64,000 bases of DNA. Origin: Skermanella mucosa. GTDB taxonomy: Bacteria > Pseudomonadota > Alphaproteobacteria > Azospirillales > Azospirillaceae. The position numbers and the translations under genes are program-made. This document shows, one piece after another, positions 56,417 through 64,000 of the stretch (position 1 is the stretch's first letter; each line of letters opens with the position of its first letter). A model generated the notes under the pieces. That model saw only the letters and a list, made by a program, of their open reading frames with translations, was not told the DNA's origin and did no database searches. The stretch covers positions 2,104,501-2,168,500 of the forward strand of contig NZ_CP086106.1 of assembly GCF_016765655.2 (NCBI RefSeq), in the 5' to 3' direction.

Positions 56417-56774
56417 CGGTATTCTCCATCGCGGGAACCTGACCCAAAAAGACCATGGGAGCCGGACGGAGACAGTGAAGTAGTTCACAAACGGTAAAGA
56501 AGTTTTCCTTTTTTCGGCTTGCTAAGCCTGTCGCGAACCCGCCGGGCACCCGATGCGACATTTTGGTGGCCGATACCGCCGTCCGACCCCCGCCGGAGAA
56601 TTTGTGGCAAGTTCGGAACTCAGACGCATTCGAGGTGGAGAGAACGTCGAAAACTACTCTTGCCCAGGGTCACCGATTCAGGATATGCAACGATATGTAT
56701 AGAATTTGAATCTAACTATTTAATTTTCGAACGAACTGCGGACCCGTTTCAATTTCCTGCGCCGAGGAGGCAGA
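56417..56774. other. Divergent intergenic region between LuxR regulator and solute-binding gene
   Basis: 358 bases without a supported gene. The right part (about 56690-56740) is strongly AT-rich and should contain the promoter of the solute-binding protein gene. No clear operator was found. Confidence 0.4.
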
Positions 56775-57521
56775 ATGCATAGGTGTTTCGCCGGATCGTG
56801 GTCGTGGCCGATGCTGGCCGTGGCGCTCCTCCTGCTGATCGGCGCGGGGTGGGCATTTCCCGCGCAGGCGGGGCCCCTGAAGGTCGTGTATGTGGAACTG
56901 CCCCCCTACACCTATACCGATCCCGACGGCACTCCCAAGGGAAGTCTGGTCGAACTCACAAGGAAGGTCGCGGCCGACGCCGGGGTGGAGTTCACCGCGG
57001 AGTCGGTACCGGCGCGGCGCCTGTTCCAGGGGATCGCCGCGGGTGAATACGACATGTTCATCGGCATCAAGACGCCGGAGGCGTTCCAGGGCACGACGGT
57101 CGCGAGCAGGTCGGTGATCGCCAGGATCGATCTCCACGCGTGGTCGATCGGCGCGGTGCCGGAGGTCAGGGCCAAGGAGGATCTGGCCGGCAAGCAGGTG
57201 ATCGTGCTGACGGGCTATTCCTACGGCGGATGGCGCAGCTATTTCGAGGATCCCGCCAACGGCGTCCATATGGTCGAGGCGAGGGCTCCCGAGCAGGCTC
57301 TCCAGCTGCTGGCCGCCGGGCGGGCGCCGATCCTCCTCCAGTACGCGCTTCCGATGGAGCAGGCGCTGGGCGGCAAGCGTCCGCCCGACCTGAAGTCGAG
57401 CCTCATCTCCAGCCTGGACTGCCATTTCGTCGTTTCGCTGAAACATCCGGACGCGCCCGGGCTGGTCGGCAGGCTGGACGCCAGCTTCGAGAAGCTCAAG
57501 GCGGCCGGTACCTTGCCCTGA
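56775..57521 (+). CDS. Periplasmic solute-binding protein (SBP_bac_3 type)
   Basis: A 248-aa exported binding protein. The signal peptide is residues 1-32 ([20 protein letters not shown] region, cleavage after AQA). The mature part has the family 3 pattern: [42 protein letters not shown] and GEYDMFIG, ending near residue 248. No ABC permease or ATPase gene follows; instead an MCP gene begins 71 bases downstream, likely in the same transcript. That arrangement suggests a ligand-binding partner of the chemoreceptor rather than a transporter subunit. The ligand (amino acid or small organic acid) is unknown. Confidence 0.85.
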   Translation: MHRCFAGSWSWPMLAVALLLLIGAGWAFPAQAGPLKVVYVELPPYTYTDPDGTPKGSLVELTRKVAADAGVEFTAESVPARRLFQGIAAGEYDMFIGIKTPEAFQGTTVASRSVIARIDLHAWSIGAVPEVRAKEDLAGKQVIVLTGYSYGGWRSYFEDPANGVHMVEARAPEQALQLLAAGRAPILLQYALPMEQALGGKRPPDLKSSLISSLDCHFVVSLKHPDAPGLVGRLDASFEKLKAAGTLP

Positions 57522-57592
57522 CGCAAGGCTCGACGACCAGCCCCCTAAGGGACCGGAAGCTTCCTTTCCTCGAACCACAGTCGAAGCGGAAC

Positions 57593-59182
57593 ATGCCCGA
57601 CCCAAACGCTGCCCAGGGAGCCGCCGGAATCACCGGCCGGTTCGGTATCCGCCAGAAGGCGCTGATCCTGATCGGCGCGACCATGCTGCTGTCCGGCGCA
57701 TCATCGATCGGCGTCACGCTCCACCGGTCCGAGCAGGCGGCCTATTCCGACCTGGAAACGCGAGCCGACATCATCGCCGCGCTTCAGGCCCGGTCCGCGG
57801 CCATTCCCCTGTTCGATTACGACTTCGAACAGGTGGCCGAACTGGTCAAGGCGGCGGCCGGCGATCCCGATTACCTCGCCAGCTTCGTGCGCGACCCCAA
57901 GGGGAAGGTCGTCGCCGCTGTCGGTGACCTGGACGCGGTCGATGGCTTCATCGAGGTCGTCCGGGAAATCCGCGGTGGTGTCGGCGGGCAGTCGGCCAGG
58001 ATCGGCGAATACGTGCTGCGGCTGAGGACGGCGCGGACCGATGCGCATCTGCGCTCTCAGGCGATGGTCCAGATCGGCGGCGGCGTCGCGGCCCTGGTGG
58101 TCGTCATGGCGATCCTCTACGCCATCATCGCCTCCTTCAGCGGCCCGCTGGAGAAGCTGACGCGGCTGGTCGGGCGGCTGGCCCATGGCGATCACGGCGT
58201 CACCGTTCCGGATACCGGGCGCGGCGACGAGATCGGCGCCATGGCACGCGCGGTCGACGTGCTGAAGACCAAGGCGCTGGAAAGGGAACGGCTGGAGGCC
58301 GAGAAGATCGCGTCCCAGGCGGCGGAAGCGGCGCGGGCGAGCCGCCTGACCGATCTGGCCGCGGCCTTCGACAGCAGGGTCGAACTGGTCGTCGTGGAGG
58401 TTTCCGGGACCGCCGGGCAGATGAAGGCCTGGGCGGAGGGGGTACTCGACGGCGCGCTCGCCGTCGATCGGAGAAACAGCACGGTCGCCGACGCAGCCGG
58501 GCGGGCATCCCGGAGCGTGTCCATAGCGAGTGCAGCCGCGGAGGAACTGACCACCTCCATCCAGGTCATCGCCGAAAGCGTCGGCCAGTCGGTGCTGGTC
58601 TCCGGCCAAGCCATCGGCAAGGCGGACGAGACCCGGCGGACAGTCGAGTCGCTGGCGGAGGCCGCTCACAAGATCGGTGAAGTCACGGACCTCATCAACC
58701 AGATCGCCGGACAGACGAACCTGCTGGCGCTCAACGCGACGATCGAGGCCGCCCGGGCCGGAGAGGCGGGCAAGGGGTTCGCGGTCGTCGCAGCGGAGGT
58801 CAAGAACCTGGCCAACCAGACGGCGCGGGCGACCGAGGAGATCGCCGGCCAGATCCGGGCGATCCAGTCGGTGACGCAGGAAACGGTCGCGGCGATGCAG
58901 CAGATTTCCGCCGCCATAACGGACCTGAACGACCGTTCCGGCCAGATCTCCGCAGCCATCAGCGAGCAGCTCGGCGCCACCACCGAGATCGCGGTCCAGG
59001 TCAGCGGAGCGGCCGAGGGGGCGGAGACGGTCGCCCTGACGATCCAGGAGGCGGCGGGCGCCTCCCACGAGGTCTCGACCGCCGCTCGGGAGACCGTGCA
59101 ACTCGCGGCGAAGCTGCAGGAGCGGTTCAGCGCGCTCCGCAGCGAGGTCCGCCAGTTCCTGGACTCCGTGAAGGCGGCCTGA
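57593..59182 (+). CDS. Transmembrane methyl-accepting chemotaxis protein
   Basis: A 529-aa chemoreceptor. TM1 is about residues 23-44, a short periplasmic domain about 45-155, TM2 about 160-183, HAMP about 185-235, and a long coiled-coil signalling domain to the end with the hairpin tip [20 protein letters not shown] and [19 protein letters not shown]. The ATG at 57593 follows AGCGGA; the upstream continuation of the frame lies inside the solute-binding gene, so it is not coding. The small periplasmic domain is too short for a Cache domain of its own, which fits ligand sensing through the adjacent binding protein. No methylation or docking pentapeptide was identified. Confidence 0.9.
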   Translation: MPDPNAAQGAAGITGRFGIRQKALILIGATMLLSGASSIGVTLHRSEQAAYSDLETRADIIAALQARSAAIPLFDYDFEQVAELVKAAAGDPDYLASFVRDPKGKVVAAVGDLDAVDGFIEVVREIRGGVGGQSARIGEYVLRLRTARTDAHLRSQAMVQIGGGVAALVVVMAILYAIIASFSGPLEKLTRLVGRLAHGDHGVTVPDTGRGDEIGAMARAVDVLKTKALERERLEAEKIASQAAEAARASRLTDLAAAFDSRVELVVVEVSGTAGQMKAWAEGVLDGALAVDRRNSTVADAAGRASRSVSIASAAAEELTTSIQVIAESVGQSVLVSGQAIGKADETRRTVESLAEAAHKIGEVTDLINQIAGQTNLLALNATIEAARAGEAGKGFAVVAAEVKNLANQTARATEEIAGQIRAIQSVTQETVAAMQQISAAITDLNDRSGQISAAISEQLGATTEIAVQVSGAAEGAETVALTIQEAAGASHEVSTAARETVQLAAKLQERFSALRSEVRQFLDSVKAA

Positions 59183-59299
59183 CGGGAGTGGGAGGAGCCT
59201 TTCGGCCGTGCCGGCTGTTGGATCATCGACCGACGCCTACCTGCCGGCGTCGGCGGTTTTCGCCCGATCCAGGCCCGCCACCGAGGAGCATTCCACCCC

Positions 59300-60562
59300 T
59301 TGCGCCCGTCCGTTCCCGCCGCCGGCTTCGATGGCGTCCTCCGAGCCCTGCGCAATCCGAACTACGGTCTCTACACCGCCGGCAACGCGGTGTCCCTGAT
59401 CGGCACGTGGATGCAGCGCATAGCGGTCGGCTGGCTGGCCTGGCAGTTGACCGGCTCCGGCGCGTGGCTCGGAGCCATCGCGTTCGCCGACCTGTTCCCG
59501 ACCGTGTTCGTCGGTCCCTTCGCCGGGGCGGTGGCCGACCGGTGGGATCGTCTGCGGGTCACGAAGGTCAGCCAGACGCTGGCCATGGTCCAGGCGATCA
59601 CCCTGTTCGCGCTGACCTGGTTCGACCTGATGACGATCGAGTTGCTGTTCGCCCTGACGGTGGCGCTCGGGGTCATCGCCGGTTTCAACCAGCCGGCCCG
59701 GCTGGCGCTGATCCCCAGCCTGGTGCGGCGCGAGGACCTTTCGGCGGCGGTCGCGATCAACTCGATCATCTTCAATTCGGCCCGGTTCGTCGGTCCGGCG
59801 GTCGCCGGATTGATGATCGTGACCGGGGGCCTGGCATCCGCTTTCGCCGTCAACGCCCTCACCTTCGTGCTCTTCCTGGCTGCGCTGTCGCGCATCCGGC
59901 TGCCGGCCGAACCGCCGGCACCGCCGCGGGCGCGGAGTTCGCTGTTCCGTGATGTGGGGGACGGAATCCGCTATACCGCCTCGCACGAGGGGATCGCGCC
60001 GATGATGATCCTGCTGCTCGTGGTCTGCCTGTGCGTCCGCCCGGTCGTGGAGTTGCTGCCGGGGTTCGCGGCGGCCGTCTTCGCGTCGGGAGCGGGCGGG
60101 CTGGCCGCGCTCACCTCGACCATCGGAGCCGGCGCGGTGCTGGGCGGGCTCTGGCTGGCCCGGCGGACCGATCCCGGCGGCCTGACCGGCATCGCGCTGG
60201 GCAACACCCTGGTGCTGTCGCTCGCCCTGCTGGCCTTCGTCGCTACCGACCGCTGGTGGGTCGCGATACCGGCGCTCGGCATCCTGGGAGCCTGCATGGT
60301 CGTCATGGGCGTCGGCACCCAGACGCTCCTCCAGCTGTCGGTGGCGGGCGAGATGAGGGGGAGGGTCCTGAGTCTCTACGGGGTGATCTTCCGCGGCGGT
60401 CCGGCCCTCGGCGCCCTGGTGGTCGGGGTGGCTTCGGAGCGGTTCGGGCTCCGCATCCCGCTTGCCGTGAGCGCGGGCCTCGCCGTTCTGGCATGGCTCT
60501 GGACATGGTCCGGACGCGCCCGGATCGTCCGGGCGCTGGAGCCGGAAAGCCACGCCGACTGA
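59300..60562 (+). CDS. MFS transporter (EntS/MFS_3-like exporter)
   Basis: A 420-aa major facilitator with about 12 helices. Family blocks: LRNPNYGLYTAGNAVSLIGT and WMQRIAVGWLAWQLTGSG near the N-terminus, the loop 2-3 motif GPFAGAVADRWDRLRV, NSIIFNSARFVGPAVAGLMI, and in the second half QTLLQLSVAGEMRGRVLSLY. These are typical of the EntS/MFS_3 exporters of siderophores or drugs; the substrate is unknown. Start is a TTG at 59300, 11 bases after GAGGAG (59283-59288). No siderophore gene is nearby. Confidence 0.88.
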   Translation: MRPSVPAAGFDGVLRALRNPNYGLYTAGNAVSLIGTWMQRIAVGWLAWQLTGSGAWLGAIAFADLFPTVFVGPFAGAVADRWDRLRVTKVSQTLAMVQAITLFALTWFDLMTIELLFALTVALGVIAGFNQPARLALIPSLVRREDLSAAVAINSIIFNSARFVGPAVAGLMIVTGGLASAFAVNALTFVLFLAALSRIRLPAEPPAPPRARSSLFRDVGDGIRYTASHEGIAPMMILLLVVCLCVRPVVELLPGFAAAVFASGAGGLAALTSTIGAGAVLGGLWLARRTDPGGLTGIALGNTLVLSLALLAFVATDRWWVAIPALGILGACMVVMGVGTQTLLQLSVAGEMRGRVLSLYGVIFRGGPALGALVVGVASERFGLRIPLAVSAGLAVLAWLWTWSGRARIVRALEPESHAD

Positions 60563-60790
60563 TGCTCAACCCGGTGCAAAGTTGCGAAGCGCAGGTAACT
60601 ATATATTTGTTTCGCGAAAGCAGACGACGTGGCTGGTTACATTATAATCCCGCCGGGTATGTCCTTCGACCTTCCGTAGGCGAGTCTTCGCGTCGTCGAT
60701 CGGACATCTTAATTGATTTAAGTAACTTGGTGATATCGGCCGGAAGTCATGCTATCGTGCTCGGAGCTATGACAAAAGGCCGAGAAGGCG

Positions 60791-61282
60791 GTGCCGGAAG
60801 TGAAGATACGACATCCAAACGCTTCAGCGCCGGACGGGTGGGGTGGTTCGCCGACCGTCTTTCGGGCAAACGTCCTGGTCCTGGACGACGATGCCGCGGT
60901 TTGCCAAGCCTTCGCCTTCACGCTGGAAGACCTGGGTTGTTCAGTCGTGGCGGTCACCGGCGTCCATGAGGCATTCTCCCTGATCGCCGGCCGGGGGTTC
61001 GTTCCGGACCTCATCATCGCCGACCAGGGCCTGGGGGAGGGAATGACCGGGATCGAGGCCGTCCGCCTGCTTCGGACCCAAATCGGCAAGCCGATCCCAG
61101 CCTGCATCGTTACGGGCGATGACCTGACGGACGCTTTGCGGGGGGGCTCGGCCGAGGATATCGGCTGCCTCGTGAAGCCGATCGGCTCAGCGGAACTGCA
61201 GGCCCTCGTTGCTCCGGGAGCCATGGCTCCCTATCAAGGTATGGGCAAGGAGCTTGAGTTTCGACCTGGGCTTCAACGATGA
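60791..61282 (+). CDS. Stand-alone receiver (response regulator) protein
   Basis: A 163-aa protein made of one receiver domain at about 25-145. The acidic pocket is VLVLDDDAAV, the phospho-acceptor Asp is in LIIADQGLGEGMTGIE, the Thr in CIVTGDD, and the Lys in CLVKPIGSAEL. No output domain. The start is GTG at 60791 with GAAGG immediately before it, which is a close spacing; an earlier start is possible. A hybrid histidine kinase gene begins 83 bases later, so it may pass or store phosphate for that kinase, much as FixJ/CheY-type shuttles do. Confidence 0.82.
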   Translation: MPEVKIRHPNASAPDGWGGSPTVFRANVLVLDDDAAVCQAFAFTLEDLGCSVVAVTGVHEAFSLIAGRGFVPDLIIADQGLGEGMTGIEAVRLLRTQIGKPIPACIVTGDDLTDALRGGSAEDIGCLVKPIGSAELQALVAPGAMAPYQGMGKELEFRPGLQR

Positions 61283-61365
61283 GGTAGCAGGTTTGAACGG
61301 ATTCATGTCATATCCATGACTGTTTCGGTCTCGGGAGACCGTTTAACTGCGGTGGATGTGCCTGA

Positions 61366-64000
61366 ATGCCGGTGGGAACCGAAAAGCTGTGGGGTGTCCT
61401 GCGCGGCCTTCGATTGCGCCTGATGCTGCTGGTATGCTGCGGCGTCCTTCCTCTGTCCCTTCTGGTCATTCATCTCCTCGAACAGCAGCGCCAACAGATT
61501 TTGACCGGCGCGCGCGACGACGTCATGAGCCTGGCGCGCGAGGCAGGCTTGCGGCAGGGCGAGGTTCTCGCCCAGGTGCGTGGACTGCTCCAGGCGCTTA
61601 CGGCGATTCCAGCCCTTCGGGAGTTCGACGAAGGAACCTGCAGCGAGATGCTGAGCGAGATCGTCCAGCACCAGCCGGGGCTGACGTCGCTCTGGATCGC
61701 CCGGCCCGACGGCAGCGTGCCGTGCAGCGACCAGCCCGCGGGCCTTGCCCTGAACATGGCCGAGCGCGCCTATTTCCAAACGGCGGTGTCACAGGACAGA
61801 TTCGTTGTCAGCAATTACCTGATCGGCCGGGTCAGCGGCCGGCCGGTCCTGGCTGCCGCCTTGCCGTTCCGCAGGCCTGATGGCCGGATCGGGGGAGTGG
61901 CACTGGGCGGCGTCGACATAAGCTGGCTCCAGAGGCTGGCGGACCAGGTCGTCAATGCCAAGGACATAAGCCTGGTTCTGATCGACGGGCACGGTACCTT
62001 GCTGGCCCATGGCTCGGCTTCGGCGCCGTCCGATCCGCCGGTCGGTTCGAAAGTCGCGGATCATCCCCTGATCGCCACCATGCTGGCGAGCGCCGACGGC
62101 AGCGTGGAATCCCCCGATCTCTCCGGCGTCAGCCGCTTGTTCGCCCATGTGGCGCTTCCCGGAACGGACGCGAGGCTGGCGGTGGGAATCGAGCGCCACG
62201 CCATCCTGGCCCAGGTCGACCGGCAGCGCACCATCAGCCTCGTGACGCTGCTTCTGGTGACGGCGGCGTCCCTGACGGCCGCGGCCCTGGCCGGAGAGGT
62301 GCTGGTGCTGCGCTGGCTCAATCGCCTGCGGGAGGCGGCGGCAAGGCTGGGGCGGGGCGACCTGTCGGTCCGGGCGCCGCTGCCTCCCGGCGGGGAGCTA
62401 AGGGAGTTGGCCGGCGCCTTCAACGACATGGGCGACAGCCTGGAACAGCGTGAGCAGAGCCGCAGCGAATCGGAAGCCCGGTTTCGCGACATGGCCGAAG
62501 TGTCCAGCGACTGGTTCTGGGAAACCGGTACGGACCACCGGTTTACCTATATTTCCAAAGGCATCAGCCTGACCGGGGCCGGACAGGATCTTTTCGTCGG
62601 CGCGCTGAGGGAGGAGCTCGCGGCGCAGCCGACCGACGACGCCGACCGCGGGAACTGGGACCGCTACAAGGCGGATTTGCTGGCCCGCCGTCCATTCCGC
62701 GACTTCACCTACCGGATCATCATGCCGGACGGATCGGTGCGGCACCTGTCCACCAGCGGCAAGCCCGTCTTCGACCGGGCGGGCCGGTTCAAGGGTTACC
62801 GCGGCGTCGGGCGGGACGTTACCCGCGAGGTGGAGGCGGAGCAGGCGGTAAGGAAGGCCCGGGAAGCGGCCGAAGCGGCGAACCAGGCCAAGTCGCAGTT
62901 CCTGGCGATCATGAGTCATGAACTGAGAACACCCATGACTGGCGTCCTCGGCACGATCGACCTGCTGTCCGACACCGGCCTGACGACCGAACAGGCCCAG
63001 TGGCTGGCCATCATGCGGACCTCGGCCGAGACGCTGATGACCGTGCTGAACGACATCCTGGATTTCTCGAAGATCGAGGCGGGCCAACTCCAGTTCGAGC
63101 AGGTCGAAATTCGGCTCGGTGCCGTGACCCGCGAAGTCACCGACCTGTATGCCCGGCTGGCGGCCGACAAGGGGCTGTCCTTCACGGTCCTCCTGGACGG
63201 ACTGCGGACGGACGAGGTGCGCGGTGACCCGGTGCGGCTGCGCCAGGTACTGTTCAATCTGGTCGGAAACGCCGTCAAGTTCACCGACCGGGGACGGATC
63301 GAGATCCGGGTCTCGGAAGTGCCGTCCGACACGGCCGGCCTGATCGTCCGATTCGAGGTGGAGGACACCGGGATCGGCCTCAGCCAGGAGGAACGCGGGC
63401 ACCTGTTCAAGGCGTTCTCGCAGGCCGACGCGACCACGACCCGCCGATTCGGGGGGACCGGCCTTGGCCTTGCCATATGCAAGCGGCTGGTCGAGGCGAT
63501 GGGCGGCGACATCGGGGTCGAGAGCGTGCCCGGCACGGGGTCGACCTTCTGGTTCACGGTCAGCCTTGCACGTTCCGCCGTACCCGCGCCGGCCTCCCGT
63601 CCGGTTGAGGGCATTCCGGAAACCGCTCCCAGGCGCGTGCTGCTCGCCGAGGACGACGATCTCAACCGCCTGCTTATCGCGACCATGATCCGGCGCATGG
63701 GGCACGACGTCCAGACCGTCGAGGACGGCGCGCGGGCCGTGGAGGCGGCTGGCGAAGGCAACTTCGATATCGCCATCCTGGATCTCCAGATGCCGGTGAT
63801 GACCGGGCTGGAGGCCGCCCGGCGGATTCGGGAGATGCCGGGGCACGTCGCGGAACTGCCCCTGGTGGCGCTCACCGCCGACGCCATGCCCGAACGGCAC
63901 GCGGAACTTCAGGCGGCCGGCTTCGATCGGTGCCTGACCAAACCGGTAGACCTGCGCAAGCTGGCCCAGGCGATCGGCGAACTGGCGCGGGTGGCGGACG
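61366..64000 (+). CDS. Hybrid sensor histidine kinase with Cache, HAMP, PAS, HisKA, HATPase and receiver (3' partial)
   Basis: Membrane sensor kinase of at least 878 residues, cut by the window end. TM1 is about 19-38 (LMLLVCCGVLPLSLLVIHLL), followed by a periplasmic double-Cache region (about 40-275), TM2 about 285-310, HAMP about 312-365, a PAS/PAC domain about 372-492 (SDWFWETGTD, YRGVGRDVTRE), HisKA with phospho-acceptor His518 in MSHELRTPMTG, HATPase with N box LVGNAVKF (Asn635) and G boxes, and a receiver from about 750 with Asp806 in AILDLQMPVMTG. The ATG at 61366 has GTGGATGTG-like purines upstream. Hpt or output domains may lie beyond the edge. The ligand is unknown. Confidence 0.88.
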   Translation, partial: MPVGTEKLWGVLRGLRLRLMLLVCCGVLPLSLLVIHLLEQQRQQILTGARDDVMSLAREAGLRQGEVLAQVRGLLQALTAIPALREFDEGTCSEMLSEIVQHQPGLTSLWIARPDGSVPCSDQPAGLALNMAERAYFQTAVSQDRFVVSNYLIGRVSGRPVLAAALPFRRPDGRIGGVALGGVDISWLQRLADQVVNAKDISLVLIDGHGTLLAHGSASAPSDPPVGSKVADHPLIATMLASADGSVESPDLSGVSRLFAHVALPGTDARLAVGIERHAILAQVDRQRTISLVTLLLVTAASLTAAALAGEVLVLRWLNRLREAAARLGRGDLSVRAPLPPGGELRELAGAFNDMGDSLEQREQSRSESEARFRDMAEVSSDWFWETGTDHRFTYISKGISLTGAGQDLFVGALREELAAQPTDDADRGNWDRYKADLLARRPFRDFTYRIIMPDGSVRHLSTSGKPVFDRAGRFKGYRGVGRDVTREVEAEQAVRKAREAAEAANQAKSQFLAIMSHELRTPMTGVLGTIDLLSDTGLTTEQAQWLAIMRTSAETLMTVLNDILDFSKIEAGQLQFEQVEIRLGAVTREVTDLYARLAADKGLSFTVLLDGLRTDEVRGDPVRLRQVLFNLVGNAVKFTDRGRIEIRVSEVPSDTAGLIVRFEVEDTGIGLSQEERGHLFKAFSQADATTTRRFGGTGLGLAICKRLVEAMGGDIGVESVPGTGSTFWFTVSLARSAVPAPASRPVEGIPETAPRRVLLAEDDDLNRLLIATMIRRMGHDVQTVEDGARAVEAAGEGNFDIAILDLQMPVMTGLEAARRIREMPGHVAELPLVALTADAMPERHAELQAAGFDRCLTKPVDLRKLAQAIGELARVAD

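Overview
The window is about 64 kb of GC-rich, densely coded bacterial chromosome with no rRNA, tRNA, CRISPR array, prophage or intact insertion sequence that I could see. The gene set (Phasin_2-type PHA granule protein, alphaproteobacterial porin, PhoX, Fur-family Zur with a GTTAT-N3-ATAAC box, PEP-CTERM cargo, GGAAC-N16-CGTT promoters of the EcfG general-stress type, and GATCAAGTCCGG-type intergenic palindromes) points to an alphaproteobacterium. It is most likely a Rhodospirillales/Azospirillaceae member such as Skermanella or Azospirillum; the family is an inference, not a measurement.

Layout. 1-5 kb: end of a LivM permease gene, a phasin, RlmJ, a lytic transglycosylase and a TPR-methyltransferase. 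5-8 kb: a PhoD-like phosphatase, a short anti-sigma factor and an ECF sigma factor. 8-11 kb: a RimK-like ATP-grasp ligase abutting a GNAT/C39-peptidase fusion. 11-17 kb: glycogen phosphorylase, a DEAD-box helicase and PrfC, then a repeat-rich spacer. 17.4-25.6 kb: a diguanylate cyclase and a three-gene overlapping operon (DUF2126/transglutaminase, circularly permuted ATP-grasp/alpha-E, transglutaminase). 26-35 kb: GIY-YIG protein, aldehyde dehydrogenase with DUF779, a DUF457 membrane protein, a cytoplasmic MCP, a BaiN-like flavoprotein and HrpB. 35-42 kb: SprA-like metalloprotease, SLC13-type permease, a candidate structured RNA, a cobW-zur zinc operon and PhoX. 42-50 kb: SDR, RhlE helicase, two paralogous K+/H+ antiporters around a PEP-CTERM GDSL hydrolase and a DedA protein. 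50-56.5 kb: porin, two small lipoproteins, Ptb-type phosphotransacylase with acetate kinase, a LuxR-type regulator. 56.7-64 kb: a signalling cluster (solute-binding protein, MCP, MFS exporter, receiver protein, hybrid histidine kinase cut by the window end).

How it fits together. Three GGAAC-N16-CGTT promoters lie upstream of the ECF sigma gene, the PhoD-like phosphatase and a glycine-zipper lipoprotein, which suggests a local piece of a general-stress regulon. PhoX instead has three 11-bp GTCA repeats typical of PhoB binding, so the two phosphatases appear to answer different signals. The zur-cobW pair carries its own Zur box.

The most unusual material is (a) the two peptide-ligase systems (RimK + GNAT-C39; ATP-grasp/alpha-E/transglutaminase), (b) a candidate structured RNA at about 37.69-38.01 kb, (c) a 19-bp imperfect inverted repeat directly abutting the start codon of one antiporter, and (d) a 36-bp perfect palindrome upstream of the SLC13 permease.
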